A stretch of DNA of 14,482 nucleotides from Pleurocapsa sp. MO_226.B13 (GTDB lineage Bacteria > Cyanobacteriota > Cyanobacteriia > Cyanobacteriales > Xenococcaceae), in contig JASJEI010000158.1 of assembly GCA_030064795.1 (NCBI GenBank), positions 1 to 14,482 on the forward strand, in the 5' to 3' direction. The number at the start of each line of letters is the position of its first letter. The stretch's first letter is position 1. The translations under genes and the position numbers were made by a program. Under the pieces are notes generated by a model that searched no databases, was not told where the DNA came from, and was given only the letters and a program-made list of their open reading frames with translations. Shown here piece by piece: positions 1 to 6,880 of this stretch.

Positions 1-313
1 CAAAACCACCAAAACCATTTTCGGATAGATCTCCATAAACTCGATCGCCAGGCTTTAGCTGACTAACATTTTTGCCAATTGCCACCACCTCTCCAGCTAG
101 ATCGACCCCAGGTATTTGGACTTTTGGCTTGAAAAGCCCGCATAGCAAGCGGATGTAAAATGGAGTTCCCTTCATTAAACACCAGTCCCAGTCATTGACA
201 GATGTAGCATGAACTTTAACCAAAACCTCGTTATCTTTAGGTATGGGTTTGGCTACTTCTTGAAGCTGAAGAACTCCTGATGAACCATATTTTGTTAAGA
301 CAATTGCTTTCAT
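1..313 (-). CDS. MDR-family NAD(P)-dependent alcohol dehydrogenase / quinone oxidoreductase-like, partial
   Basis: N-terminal 104 codons of a medium-chain dehydrogenase/reductase; the rest lies beyond the left edge. The start MKAIVLTKYGSSGVL, the stretch VHATSVNDWDWCLMKG (about residues 34-49), PGVDLAGEV and the GDRVYG turn are the usual GroES-like entry domain of quinone-oxidoreductase/RTN4IP1-type MDR enzymes. The position where zinc-dependent alcohol dehydrogenases have the catalytic cysteine reads SVND, so this is probably a zinc-free NAD(P)H-dependent reductase acting on quinones or enones; that is family inference. It begins 24 bp after the stop of the methyltransferase at 338-1072 on the same strand, so the two are probably cotranscribed. 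The Rossmann domain is not visible here, so cofactor preference cannot be judged. Confidence 0.88.
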   Translation of the reverse strand, partial: MKAIVLTKYGSSGVLQLQEVAKPIPKDNEVLVKVHATSVNDWDWCLMKGTPFYIRLLCGLFKPKVQIPGVDLAGEVVAIGKNVSQLKPGDRVYGDLSENGFGGF

Positions 314-337
314 GGCTAATCTCATAGACAAGTACTG

Positions 338-1072
338 TTACATTGAGCTTTTAAATCCGATACAAACAAAGCTTGTGAGGCGAGTTAGTCCCACTGGAAA
401 GGGAAAAAACTGCAAATTAACGAGTCCTGCTTCGTTCATTAATTCTGAAAGTTCTGTTTGAGAAAAACAACGATTTCCCCAATGCCACTGAATCAACCTG
501 CCGATTAAATTAGACTGAGTAACAGCAAGGATTAATGGTGTCCCTGGACCCAAAACTCTGACTATTTCCTTTAACCCCTGTTCTGGATCGGGTAAATGTT
601 CCAGCACGTGCGCGCTGATGACTCCATCAAAGCATTCATCTGCAAATGGCAACCTCTTTATGTCACTTTGACAGATTTGATGACTAACATTTGCTTGACT
701 TAGTTTTTGACGAGCAATTTTTAGCATCTCAGGCGAAACATCAACTCCAGTAATGTGCGCTTTTGGAGCGATCGCTTGAGTAAATGCTAGGCTAAATGCT
801 CCCGTGCCAATTCCACAATCACAAATCTTTGAATTGTCTTGCCAGTGAGGTAGAAGAGCGGCATCTTTTAGTGATTTCCATAGCTTCTGATAGGCATGAC
901 AATACCCTAGAAGACGGAGATGCTCGTGCCACTGGAGAGCAGCCTTATCATAAGTTTGGGACAGTTGTGCGACTGTAGGATAAACTCGTTTAAGAGAGAC
1001 TCGCCACCATCCGATTGTCCATTCCATATCAGAGCCAATAACAGCCACGTCAAACTTCGGGCGAGATTTCAT
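338..1072 (-). CDS. class I SAM-dependent methyltransferase
   Basis: A 244-residue protein with a Methyltransf_11-type Rossmann core. Motif I is CDCGIGTGAF at about 84-93, the acidic end of strand 2 is GVDVSPEML at about 109-117, and motif IV/post-IV is SDIKRLPFADECFDGV followed by SAHVLEHLPDP at about 136-163. The first 80 residues are helical without a recognised domain and may form the substrate lid. The ATG at 1072 has a good AGGAG ribosome site 8 bases upstream, which supports the long N-terminus. The layout resembles UbiE/COQ5-like and small-molecule O- or C-methyltransferases, but the substrate cannot be assigned. It lies upstream of the MDR reductase with a 24-bp gap and 112 bp after another methyltransferase on the same strand. 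Confidence 0.9.
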   Translation of the reverse strand: MKSRPKFDVAVIGSDMEWTIGWWRVSLKRVYPTVAQLSQTYDKAALQWHEHLRLLGYCHAYQKLWKSLKDAALLPHWQDNSKICDCGIGTGAFSLAFTQAIAPKAHITGVDVSPEMLKIARQKLSQANVSHQICQSDIKRLPFADECFDGVISAHVLEHLPDPEQGLKEIVRVLGPGTPLILAVTQSNLIGRLIQWHWGNRCFSQTELSELMNEAGLVNLQFFPFPVGLTRLTSFVCIGFKSSM

Positions 1073-1151
1073 ATTTCTTGCTCCTAGATAAATTATCGAT
1101 CGTGAAATTACTAACGACTAATGACCAATGATTTGCGAAGCTTATCCTTTA

Positions 1152-1175
1152 GGACTAAAAACTATTTAGTATCCA
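1152..1175. other. weak AT-rich hairpin between two methyltransferase genes
   Basis: The only structure noticed in the 112-bp spacer between the two minus-strand methyltransferases. ACTAAA (1154-1159) pairs with TTTAGT (1165-1170) over a 5-base loop, and flanking GG/CC could extend it with a bulge. No run of T follows in the reading direction, so it is at best an attenuator or an RNA-processing structure. Confidence 0.2.
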
Positions 1176-1184
1176 GAATTTTAA

Positions 1185-1832
1185 TCAATTAGTCTTCTTC
1201 GCTACAATAAACACTCCTTTTAATGTAAATACCCCTTTCCGCGTGCTTTTGTTCGGTTGCCAATGGTAGTCAATTGTAAAACCAGCATCAATCAAATTAT
1301 TTTCCAATTCTTTGCTGGTAAAGACTTTAACTAGCGGTATCAATCGCAAAAATACTCCAATTGACGCGATCGCCTTAAACCACTTCATCGTATCTCCCAA
1401 ACACGCCGTACTGGTGACAAAAACCCCCCCTGGTTTGAGCATCTTGTAAACTTTAGCAATTACTTCTTTCTTGTTTTCAAGTAAGTGCAAAATACCCAGT
1501 CCTAACACTACATCAAAGGTTTCATCAGCTACAGTTAATTCTTCGATAGTCAATTGTTCAAAGGTGACATTGTTGATGTTTTGTGCCTCGGCTTTAGCTT
1601 GAGCAATTTTAATCATTTCCGATGAGAAATCTATTGCCCTCAGATGTTTAACATAAGGTGCGTGAATAATAGCAGTCCCTCCCGTACCGCAGCCAAACTC
1701 TAGCACTGACATATCTGGCTTAAAGTATTCCTGTGTGACTTGCAGTTTTTTTTGATAAGCTGCCTCATCCGCAATAGGTTGTTGTGAATAACTTTCTGCG
1801 GTTTTGTCCCAAAATTTAGCTGAATGATTCAT
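1185..1832 (-). CDS. class I SAM-dependent methyltransferase
   Basis: A 215-residue methyltransferase. The SAM-binding motif I is VLEFGCGTGGTA (about 43-54), strand 2 ends in RAIDFSSEMI (about 65-74), and the motif IV region is ADETFDVVLGLGILHLLEN (about 102-120), then KMLKPGGVFV (about 130-139). The conserved N-terminus FWDKTAESYSQQPIADEAAY resembles a widespread Methyltransf_11/25 group. A C-terminal segment (about 150-170) is hydrophobic enough to touch a membrane or bind a lipophilic substrate. The substrate is unknown. It starts 21 bp after the stop of the DUF6326-type membrane protein on the same strand and belongs to the presumed MerR-headed transcription unit. It is not a recent duplicate of the neighbouring methyltransferase: the two share only the family motifs. 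Confidence 0.9.
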   Translation of the reverse strand: MNHSAKFWDKTAESYSQQPIADEAAYQKKLQVTQEYFKPDMSVLEFGCGTGGTAIIHAPYVKHLRAIDFSSEMIKIAQAKAEAQNINNVTFEQLTIEELTVADETFDVVLGLGILHLLENKKEVIAKVYKMLKPGGVFVTSTACLGDTMKWFKAIASIGVFLRLIPLVKVFTSKELENNLIDAGFTIDYHWQPNKSTRKGVFTLKGVFIVAKKTN

Positions 1833-1853
1833 GGTATTTTCTTGCTTATTTTT

Positions 1854-2252
1854 CTATTTCTTCCACTTCCCAGCACACCAGACAATTAATATCAGAGCGA
1901 CAACTTCTATAGCTGTAAAAAATATATCGTCGAGATCTTTGACTCCATTATTGATAATCATGGCGATCGTTATCGTACCTGCAAAGATGTTTGCCCAGCG
2001 ATTGATTCTATAGTTTAAAACTCGTGATAGAAGAACCATAGAAATCGGAACTTCTGCCATGATTCCCCCCAGCAGCATAAGTTCTTCAGTTATTTGAACG
2101 CCGTTGACAATTCCTGTCATAATTTCTTCTATAAATCCAGGTCTGCCAAACTCATGAAGATCTCGGAAAATCATGTTAAACAGTACAAAGATCCATAATG
2201 TAGAAAGCAAAGCTTTGATATCTGTGCCGATGGTTTTGTGGTTGGAAATCAT
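1854..2252 (-). CDS. DUF6326-like four-TM membrane protein
   Basis: A 132-residue hydrophobic protein with four predicted membrane segments at about 13-31, 57-79, 86-104 and 109-127. The first segment, carrying LSTLWIFVLFNMIFRDLHEF, and the later LMLLGGIMAEVPISMVLLS with the short basic link NYRINRW resemble proteins annotated as DUF6326, a family without known function. The DUF assignment is from memory of the pattern and is less certain than the topology. A purine-rich ribosome site (AGGTAGGA) stands just upstream of the ATG at 2252. It lies 62 bp downstream of the MerR gene and 21 bp upstream of a methyltransferase, all on minus, so it is probably expressed from the MerR promoter. Confidence 0.75.
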   Translation of the reverse strand: MISNHKTIGTDIKALLSTLWIFVLFNMIFRDLHEFGRPGFIEEIMTGIVNGVQITEELMLLGGIMAEVPISMVLLSRVLNYRINRWANIFAGTITIAMIINNGVKDLDDIFFTAIEVVALILIVWCAGKWKK

Positions 2253-2314
2253 TTTCCTACCTCTTGTTTTGGAACGATATTGATGAGTTTAACGATCTAA
2301 AACTTAACGCAATG

Positions 2315-3169
2315 CTAGTTTGCAGATAACAAGTTCAAATCTACTTCTCGTTTGCGGATGGGGAATTGAATTTCCGTTACAAAGTCTGAATCCCCTGGAT
2401 GTTTGGGCAATTTTAGAAAAACCAACCTCACAGCACCCGCAAAAGCGTAGTGATTAGCTTCTACCCACTCCCCGATCGCATTGTGTCCTAAAAGTCTGGC
2501 ACAGCAATCTGTTGGTGGAATCAATGTTGCCATTGTTGCCGAGGGCAGCGGTCGCGTGTCTAGGGTCAGACCATCATAAGTAGTAAGGGGTGCATGATTG
2601 GTTTTATGTAGCAACCGTCCCAGTTCGAGATCGGTGCGATCGCTTGTTATTCCATCCCCGTGTACCACAATGGTCATCGCTCCATAGGTGCTATTGTTAT
2701 CTCCAGGAAGAGCATGGATCACAGACCCGAAAAGTGCTTCTCCTGATTCATTTGTGGGTAAGACCTTACGTATTCCGATTAGTCTTTGTTGGGGAACTTC
2801 TTTGACGATCACATCCTTGACTAAGCTATCGCGGTCTTGAATTTGCTTGAGGCGGGTTTCAATAGTCCGAATCTTTTGTAACTCTTCTAATACCTGTTGT
2901 TCTAATTCGGCTTTTTTCAGAGATAACATCCCCTGAATTTCTGTGGGAGAAATATCATCTCGGACAAACCTTTGAATCTGATTTAATGATATTCCCAGAT
3001 CTTTTAATGCCAGAATGCGGTTGAGTTCTGACAGTTGACTCGCGCTATAGTAACGATGTCCGCTAGCGCGATCTATTTTGACTGGTTGAAACAAACCGAT
3101 CTCATCGTAGTAACGCAGTAATCGCTTAGAAACCTGGGCGATGCGAGCGTATTCCCCAATACTATACAT
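2315..3169 (-). CDS. MerR-family transcriptional regulator with effector-binding C-terminal domain
   Basis: A 284-residue regulator. Residues 1-70 are a MerR winged helix: YSIGEYARIAQVSKRLLRYY (2-21), then the wing DEIGLFQPVKIDRASGHRYY and ALKDLGISLNQI. A coiled-coil dimerisation helix spans about 77-113, and residues 118-280 look like a GyrI/BmrR-type effector domain (VIVKEVPQQRLIGIRKVLPT at its start). This places it in the BmrR/BltR/TipA-like branch that senses small organic, often cationic, compounds by bending an over-long promoter spacer. It lacks the cysteine pattern of metal-sensing MerR proteins. It is probably autoregulated and controls the minus-strand genes downstream (DUF6326-like protein, two methyltransferases, MDR reductase) and possibly the divergent small ORF at 3228. 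The ligand is unknown. Confidence 0.93.
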   Translation of the reverse strand: MYSIGEYARIAQVSKRLLRYYDEIGLFQPVKIDRASGHRYYSASQLSELNRILALKDLGISLNQIQRFVRDDISPTEIQGMLSLKKAELEQQVLEELQKIRTIETRLKQIQDRDSLVKDVIVKEVPQQRLIGIRKVLPTNESGEALFGSVIHALPGDNNSTYGAMTIVVHGDGITSDRTDLELGRLLHKTNHAPLTTYDGLTLDTRPLPSATMATLIPPTDCCARLLGHNAIGEWVEANHYAFAGAVRLVFLKLPKHPGDSDFVTEIQFPIRKREVDLNLLSAN

Positions 3170-3195
3170 GATGTTTTCGTATCTTTACTTCTCTG

Positions 3196-3213
3196 TATCT
3201 CACTTTCAAGATA
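3196..3213. promoter_or_regulatory. candidate MerR operator in the divergent spacer
   Basis: The inverted repeat TATCT-N8-AGATA lies about 30 bp upstream of the merR-type start codon, inside the 58-bp spacer shared with the plus-strand ORF at 3228. MerR proteins bind dyads within their own promoters, so the position suits autoregulation. The arms are short, and a second small dyad (ACGT-T-ACGT, 3221-3229) sits next to it. Confidence 0.35.
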
Positions 3214-3227
3214 GGGGGTGACGTTAC

Positions 3228-3446
3228 GTGAAGTTCAAGCAAGATGCAAAATTTCTTTACAATTACACTATGGAAGATTTAGTAATTTCATTAAAGTCTG
3301 AGGTGCTGGGAGAAGCCTTTTTTCGTTCGGCATACTACGCTGCGTTTTTGAAAAATCCTAAAAACAGCGCAAAGGTACTGTGGCGACTGGAGGCTCAAAT
3401 AAAGAAAAGAATTGTTGAATACTTTTCAGTCAATAACATTGAATAA
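3228..3446 (+). CDS. small hypothetical protein
   Basis: A 72-codon ORF with no recognised family. It begins with GTG; a purine-rich AGGGGG about 10 bases upstream could be its ribosome site, and an in-frame ATG at 3270 would give a 58-residue product. The protein is basic and mostly helical by composition, with SAYYAAFLKNPKNSAKVLWR in the middle and a lysine/arginine-rich end, and no membrane segment or cysteine. It is divergent from the MerR gene, and its stop lies 22 bp before the start of the GNAT gene, so it could be the first gene of a two-gene unit. Its shortness and lack of known relatives leave real doubt that it is expressed. Confidence 0.4.
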   Translation: MKFKQDAKFLYNYTMEDLVISLKSEVLGEAFFRSAYYAAFLKNPKNSAKVLWRLEAQIKKRIVEYFSVNNIE

Positions 3447-3468
3447 TAAATACCACTATTATCAAAGC

Positions 3469-3924
3469 ATGAATATCCAAACTGCTCAAAAAGAAGATAT
3501 TGAAACGCTCTTTAATATTAGAACTAGTGTCGTCGAAAATCACCAATCTCGCGAAGAGATTGCCGAACTCGGCATCACTCCAGAGTCCGTTGCCAAAATG
3601 CTAACAACAGACTGTTGTGCCTGGATTGCTGAAATTGAAAATAGGTCGATTGGTTTCTCAATAGCTAACGCTACAGAAAAAACAATATTAGGGATATTCG
3701 TCCTCCCTTCTTTTGAAGCTCAAGGAGTTGGACGGGTATTGATGCAGGTTGCCGAAAGCTGGTTGTGGTCACAAGGAATAGAAGAGATTTGGTTGGTCAC
3801 AGGCAACGACCCTAATTTGAGAGCTTACGGTTTCTATTTGCATCTCGATTGGATTCCAGTTGGGGTTGAAACTGATGGAGACTTCAGAGGAGAGATGAAA
3901 TTTATTAAAAAACGTAAGAGATAG
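3469..3924 (+). CDS. GNAT-family N-acetyltransferase
   Basis: A 151-residue GCN5-related acetyltransferase, full length for a single-domain member. The first strand MNIQTAQKEDIETLFNIRT, the central strand ILGIFVLPSFEAQGVGRVLM (73-92) with the acetyl-CoA pyrophosphate loop QGVGRV at 85-90, and the C-terminal NLRAYGFYLHLDWIPVG (116-132), equivalent to the usual 'A..FY...GF' element, define the fold. The ATG at 3469 is preferred over an upstream in-frame TTG at 3412 because the family start aligns here and the longer form would overlap the preceding ORF. It probably transfers an acetyl group to a small amine or a protein N-terminus; the substrate is unknown. It converges on the second GNAT gene, and the two are only distantly similar. 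Confidence 0.92.
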   Translation: MNIQTAQKEDIETLFNIRTSVVENHQSREEIAELGITPESVAKMLTTDCCAWIAEIENRSIGFSIANATEKTILGIFVLPSFEAQGVGRVLMQVAESWLWSQGIEEIWLVTGNDPNLRAYGFYLHLDWIPVGVETDGDFRGEMKFIKKRKR

Positions 3925-3975
3925 TTACGACCTCTGCACAAACAAACTTACTTAATTAATATTTCTGTGAGTATA

Positions 3976-4015
3976 TGCGATCGCTTCGCACTTGCGCACG
4001 GGAAACTTAATTTCC
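3976..4015. terminator. two small palindromes between convergent GNAT genes
   Basis: In the 122-bp spacer between convergent genes, TGCGA-TCGCT-TCGCA (3976-3990, containing a HIP1 octamer) is followed by GGAAA-CTTAA-TTTCC (4001-4015). Each has perfect 5-bp arms and a 5-base loop. Their location suits transcription ends from both sides, but neither has a clear T-run, so intrinsic termination is uncertain. Confidence 0.3.
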
Positions 4016-4046
4016 ATTGCGTATTTTATCTTTAATTTTCTTTTAC

Positions 4047-4526
4047 CTAGAGCTTTTTAAAATATCTAGCAATCGGTAATAGCCCGAAGCCCAACTTTTC
4101 ATAAGTATGCCGTGCTGGAGCGTGACCGTCATCGCCACCCGTATCAACCATAGCAATAGACATTCCCGCGTCTTTCATCCAAGTAAGAGCGAATTCTATT
4201 AGAGCAGTGCCAATACCACGACCTTGAAAATCTGGCTCGACAGCAACCATATATATTTCTCCCATACTATCCTCTGAATGTAGTTTCACTGCTACAAAAC
4301 CCACAACAGAGTCCCCATCGATAGCAACCCATACATTTGTGTCTTCGGTGGCGCAGACATCTTCTACTGCTTTTTGCTGACTCACGCGCCAATTATCTGG
4401 ATAGAATGCCCGATAAACATCAGTATCCATCACCTTCTGAAGCGAATCAAAAACAGGAGTCCAGGCGCGAAGGGAAAGACGAACAATGGCATCTTTGTGG
4501 TGAGAAGCGTATGATTCAATCTGCAT
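4047..4526 (-). CDS. GNAT-family N-acetyltransferase
   Basis: A 159-residue acetyltransferase counted from the ATG at 4526. Motif A is GEIYMVAVEPDFQGRGIGTA (89-108), with the acetyl-CoA loop QGRGIG at 101-106, and the C-terminal element RHTYEKLGFGLLPIARYFKK (139-158) is the typical 'A...YEKLGF' strand-helix. An in-frame ATG at 4565 would add 13 residues without family character and overlap the preceding gene by 17 bp. The shorter start is preferred because the domain begins there, although the nearest Shine-Dalgarno-like AGGAG is about 12 bases away, so the choice is not certain. It follows the NTF2-like gene directly and is probably translated from the same mRNA. Substrate unknown. Confidence 0.9.
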   Translation of the reverse strand: MQIESYASHHKDAIVRLSLRAWTPVFDSLQKVMDTDVYRAFYPDNWRVSQQKAVEDVCATEDTNVWVAIDGDSVVGFVAVKLHSEDSMGEIYMVAVEPDFQGRGIGTALIEFALTWMKDAGMSIAMVDTGGDDGHAPARHTYEKLGFGLLPIARYFKKL

Positions 4527-4548
4527 GGCTCTGTAGGACTCCTGAAGA

Positions 4549-4941
4549 TTAAGTTTTGACTTCATTAGGATCGGTAGAGAAATGAATGTGTCTAATTTTC
4601 CATTCCCAAAAATACTTTTCCAGAAAAAAGCTAGCTCTTACTCCAGGTTGAGGATTGTTGCTATATCTAACTTTTACAACCATACAGGCTGCATCTCCAA
4701 ATTGATAAACAGTTAATTTTTCACTCAATAACTCAACAATTATGCCACTATCAAAAAAATCTTTTACCTTACTTAGATGTGTTTCAAGATCGCATGAGTC
4801 GCAATTAGCATGGTTATCAAAATAGATAACTTCTCCATCTGGGACGTACATATTTCTCAGGGATTCAATGTTTCGATCGTAAAAACATTGATTGTATCGC
4901 TTTAGTAATTGCTCGAATTTCTCCAAGTTATCTGTTTTCAT
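4549..4941 (-). CDS. nuclear transport factor 2-like (SnoaL/DUF4440-type) protein
   Basis: A 130-residue single-domain cone-fold protein of the NTF2/SnoaL superfamily. The first helix FEQLLKRYNQCFYDRNIESL with the following MYVPDGEVIYFDNH, a middle helix around SKVKDFFDS, and the paired strands ACMVVKVRYSNN and RASFFLEKYFWEWKIRHIHF match the usual alternation. The last strand with 'W.I.H.H.S' is typical of DUF4440/SnoaL-like members. Such proteins are isomerases, dehydratases or ligand binders; no catalytic set can be fixed here. Three cysteines in CFYD and NCDSCD are noticeable but do not form a known metal site. It lies immediately upstream of a GNAT gene on the same strand, with a small overlap if that gene uses its longer start. 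Confidence 0.8.
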   Translation of the reverse strand: MKTDNLEKFEQLLKRYNQCFYDRNIESLRNMYVPDGEVIYFDNHANCDSCDLETHLSKVKDFFDSGIIVELLSEKLTVYQFGDAACMVVKVRYSNNPQPGVRASFFLEKYFWEWKIRHIHFSTDPNEVKT

Positions 4942-5032
4942 GAGCGATTGTAGATGGTATGAAACTATCTATACTTTTAACTTATCTAGCGTATAGCAAT
5001 CTTGAAAAAATGCGATCGCAAACCACTATGGT

Positions 5033-5551
5033 TCAAATACCCATAGCCGAGTCAGTTGCAAAAGTGATAATTCCACAACCGACAAAGATAGAGAGAAAAG
5101 CAATATACAGGAATTTTGGCGAGTATGTTTTTTTCAAGCTAATTTCTGGTTTATCGTCTTGCTGAATCTTCATAAATTGCTTGACAGACATCAAGATTAG
5201 AGGAACAGAGACGATTGTGCCGACTATTTCAATCACAAATAAAGTCATTGGCATCGGATCGCTGGAAACAGGAAATATAACTCCCAAATCTAGAACGTAT
5301 ACTAGAAAATAGGAAACACCAAAGACTGTCGCCACTAGATATGTCCACTTAGCCTCTCTCAAGATAAAGTAAACTAGCAAAATACTGCCGATCGCTAGTA
5401 CGGTAAGAAAAGTATTAAATGCACCCAAAATAATTGGATTGATATGGGAAAAATCTCTAGTTTCAATTAAGCCACCAGGAACTAAACTTCCCAACAGCCC
5501 TGAAGATAAAATTAGCAATCCAGATATCCAGTATTTGATGTTCTTCATCAT
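5033..5551 (-). CDS. hypothetical multi-pass membrane protein
   Basis: A 172-residue integral membrane protein of no family I can name. Hydrophobic segments lie at about 5-25, 40-63, 70-92, 103-125 and 147-166, giving about five passes. The stretch LGSLVPGGLIETRDFSHINP after the first helix looks like a conserved extracytoplasmic loop. The ATG at 5551 is chosen because AGGAG lies about 7 bases upstream; a longer in-frame form from 5602 would only add a polar, non-conserved leader. It is the second gene after the TetR-controlled promoter region, 64 bp downstream of another membrane-protein gene, so it may belong to the same regulon. A hydrophilic loop at about 127-146 separates the last two helices. 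Confidence 0.75.
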   Translation of the reverse strand: MMKNIKYWISGLLILSSGLLGSLVPGGLIETRDFSHINPIILGAFNTFLTVLAIGSILLVYFILREAKWTYLVATVFGVSYFLVYVLDLGVIFPVSSDPMPMTLFVIEIVGTIVSVPLILMSVKQFMKIQQDDKPEISLKKTYSPKFLYIAFLSIFVGCGIITFATDSAMGI

Positions 5552-5615
5552 GACAATCTCCTGAAATATAATATTTTCTCGGTCTTGTAGTTTGTTACAC
5601 ACATCACGAAAGTTT

Positions 5616-6203
5616 TTATTCTGGGCGATATGGCGTTTCTTTTAGTAGGTGACTAATTAAAATTTTGAGGAAAAACAAAGGTAGAAACCATTCCAGACCG
5701 ACTGTAGGTGCAAATAAATAGCTGTTGCCTAAAAGTGCCAACCCATATAGTCCAAATGCGACAGGTCTTTGCAGATATAAAGGAGTCCGCAAAATCAAGA
5801 TTGAAGCCCCAATCAGATAACTAGATGCGATCGCCAAAAAGCTCCAATCAGAATCGCGAAACAAGAGTGCGACTAGAAAAATATGCAAGATATGAATGCT
5901 GACAAACGTTAAATGGTGCTGCCAAGTTTGACCCTCTCGATGAAACCAGCGTTTAGCTGAAGAAGTGGCATTGGTAAGAACTCCACCTGTTAGGTCAAAT
6001 CCTAACAGAGAAATTAAGCCTAATTGCAGATAAGTCCAATCTACAGCTAAAGTGTGGGCATAAATTGGCGTAGCGATCGCAAATATTAAAGACGGGACAA
6101 ACTGTACTATCAATTCCGCAGCGGTGGCTTCTGTTCCCGTAATCCGATCTAACCAACCTCGAAAACCAGGACGAGGTGAAGGACAATTCCAATCAGTAAA
6201 CAT
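5616..6203 (-). CDS. conserved hypothetical membrane protein adjacent to TetR
   Basis: A 195-residue polytopic membrane protein counted from the ATG at 6203, which has AAGG about 10 bases upstream. It opens with a proline-rich cytoplasmic segment (RPGFRGWLDRITGTEATAAE), then has about five hydrophobic helices at roughly 30-50, 58-76, 99-116, 121-139 and 146-184. Candidate functional polar residues are FDLTGGVLTNATSSAKRWFH (69-88), with paired histidines further on in QHHLTF and IHILH; histidines and tryptophans at helix ends recall small integral oxidoreductases or transport helpers, but no function is claimed. An in-frame ATG at 6248 is rejected because it would put the operator pair inside the coding region. 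It is divergent from tetR across twin operators, so it is the most likely TetR target. Confidence 0.78.
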   Translation of the reverse strand: MFTDWNCPSPRPGFRGWLDRITGTEATAAELIVQFVPSLIFAIATPIYAHTLAVDWTYLQLGLISLLGFDLTGGVLTNATSSAKRWFHREGQTWQHHLTFVSIHILHIFLVALLFRDSDWSFLAIASSYLIGASILILRTPLYLQRPVAFGLYGLALLGNSYLFAPTVGLEWFLPLFFLKILISHLLKETPYRPE

Positions 6204-6218
6204 TTTGCTAACTACCTT

Positions 6219-6255
6219 ATAACAGTTGTTATATGATAGAGATAACAACTGTTAT
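6219..6255. promoter_or_regulatory. twin palindromic operator for the divergent TetR regulator
   Basis: Two 14-bp sites, ATAACAGTTGTTAT (6219-6232) and ATAACAACTGTTAT (6242-6255), are exact reverse complements of each other, and each is itself a near-perfect palindrome (ATAACA-N2-TGTTAT). They are separated by 9 bp, with centres 23 bp apart, in the 98-bp spacer between tetR and the divergent membrane-protein gene. This is the arrangement expected for cooperative binding of two TetR dimers that shut off both promoters. An AT-rich TATGATAAT overlapping the second site could be the tetR -10 region. A shorter TAACGTTA palindrome at 6273-6280 may be a partial third site. Confidence 0.75.
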
Positions 6256-6301
6256 GATAATCTGTCAATAAATAACGTTAAATCTATTTTGGTCTTTTCT
6301 T

Positions 6302-6880
6302 ATGCCCCAACAAGACAGACGCATTGAAGTTTCGGAAGCAGCTTGGAAAGTTATTGTCCGCGAAGGATTAGACCGTACTAGTATGCGAGCGATCGCTAGA
6401 GAATTAGATTGTACGACAGGAGTTGTGACTCATTATTTTCGAGATAAACAGGAATTGATTTTATTTGCTCTTCATCAAGTTACAGAAAAACTCAAACAAG
6501 CAATGGAGGAAGTAGCCGAGCAACCTGTCAGCGTCGATCGACTGATAGAAATGCTCTGTGCATTTTTACCTCTAGATAATGAAAGGCAAGAAATACTCAA
6601 AGTCTGGGTAGCATTCCTCGGATATGCAGTGGGTCGAGAATCATTAATGCTCGAACATCAGACCAGTGCTGGTCAACTGCGCGAAATAATTATCCAAGAA
6701 TTAAAGACATTGCTGTCAGCGAAAAAGATTCATCAAGATATAGATCCTGCTGTTGAAGCAAATACTCTCTTAGCTCTGGTAAATGGTATTGCCTTGGACT
6801 CTTTGATTCAAGAAAAATGTCTCAGCCCCAAGCAACAGAAAATGGTAATCCGACGCTACTTTAAGGGAATTACCATTTAG
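6302..6880 (+). CDS. TetR/AcrR-family transcriptional regulator
   Basis: A 192-residue regulator of normal TetR length. The N-terminal helix-turn-helix is RTSMRAIARELDCTTGVVTHYFRDKQEL at about 25-52, with the canonical recognition helix ending in 'HYF.DK'. Residues 55-190 form the all-helical ligand and dimerisation domain, resembling the BetI/TetR_C_6 type. It probably represses itself and the divergent membrane-protein genes through the paired operators at 6219-6255; the ligand is unknown. Its last codons overlap the end of the convergent LysR gene by 11 bp. The final 62 bp, including the stop codon, recur as a diverged relic at 9080-9141, so the 3' end of this gene has been involved in a rearrangement. 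Confidence 0.94.
   Translation: MPQQDRRIEVSEAAWKVIVREGLDRTSMRAIARELDCTTGVVTHYFRDKQELILFALHQVTEKLKQAMEEVAEQPVSVDRLIEMLCAFLPLDNERQEILKVWVAFLGYAVGRESLMLEHQTSAGQLREIIIQELKTLLSAKKIHQDIDPAVEANTLLALVNGIALDSLIQEKCLSPKQQKMVIRRYFKGITI
6819..6880 (+). repeat. tetR 3' end, upstream copy of an imperfect 62-bp direct repeat
   Basis: The last 62 bp of tetR match 9080-9141 without gaps at 53 of 62 positions by hand alignment. The nine differences are all transitions. The two copies bracket the LysR/NTF2-like/GST block. This copy is intact coding sequence and also supplies the stop codon region of the convergent LysR gene. Confidence 0.85.

Noticed and set aside
3976..3985. GCGATCGC octamers here and elsewhere in the window as operators
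   Set aside because: They are HIP1 elements, spread through many cyanobacterial genomes inside and outside genes, and carry no site-specific meaning here.
4959..5165. A 68-codon plus-strand frame at the end of the 172-residue membrane-protein gene
   Set aside because: Most of it is antisense to the membrane protein, and the remaining part has no supporting signal.
5995..6192. A 65-codon minus-strand frame overlapping the 195-residue membrane protein
   Set aside because: It is a different frame of the same strand, has no family match, and the membrane protein has the better start and hydrophobic pattern.
6204..6248. A 15-residue N-terminal extension of the 195-residue membrane protein
   Set aside because: The extension would place the twin operator in coding sequence and has no ribosome site, unlike the ATG at 6203.
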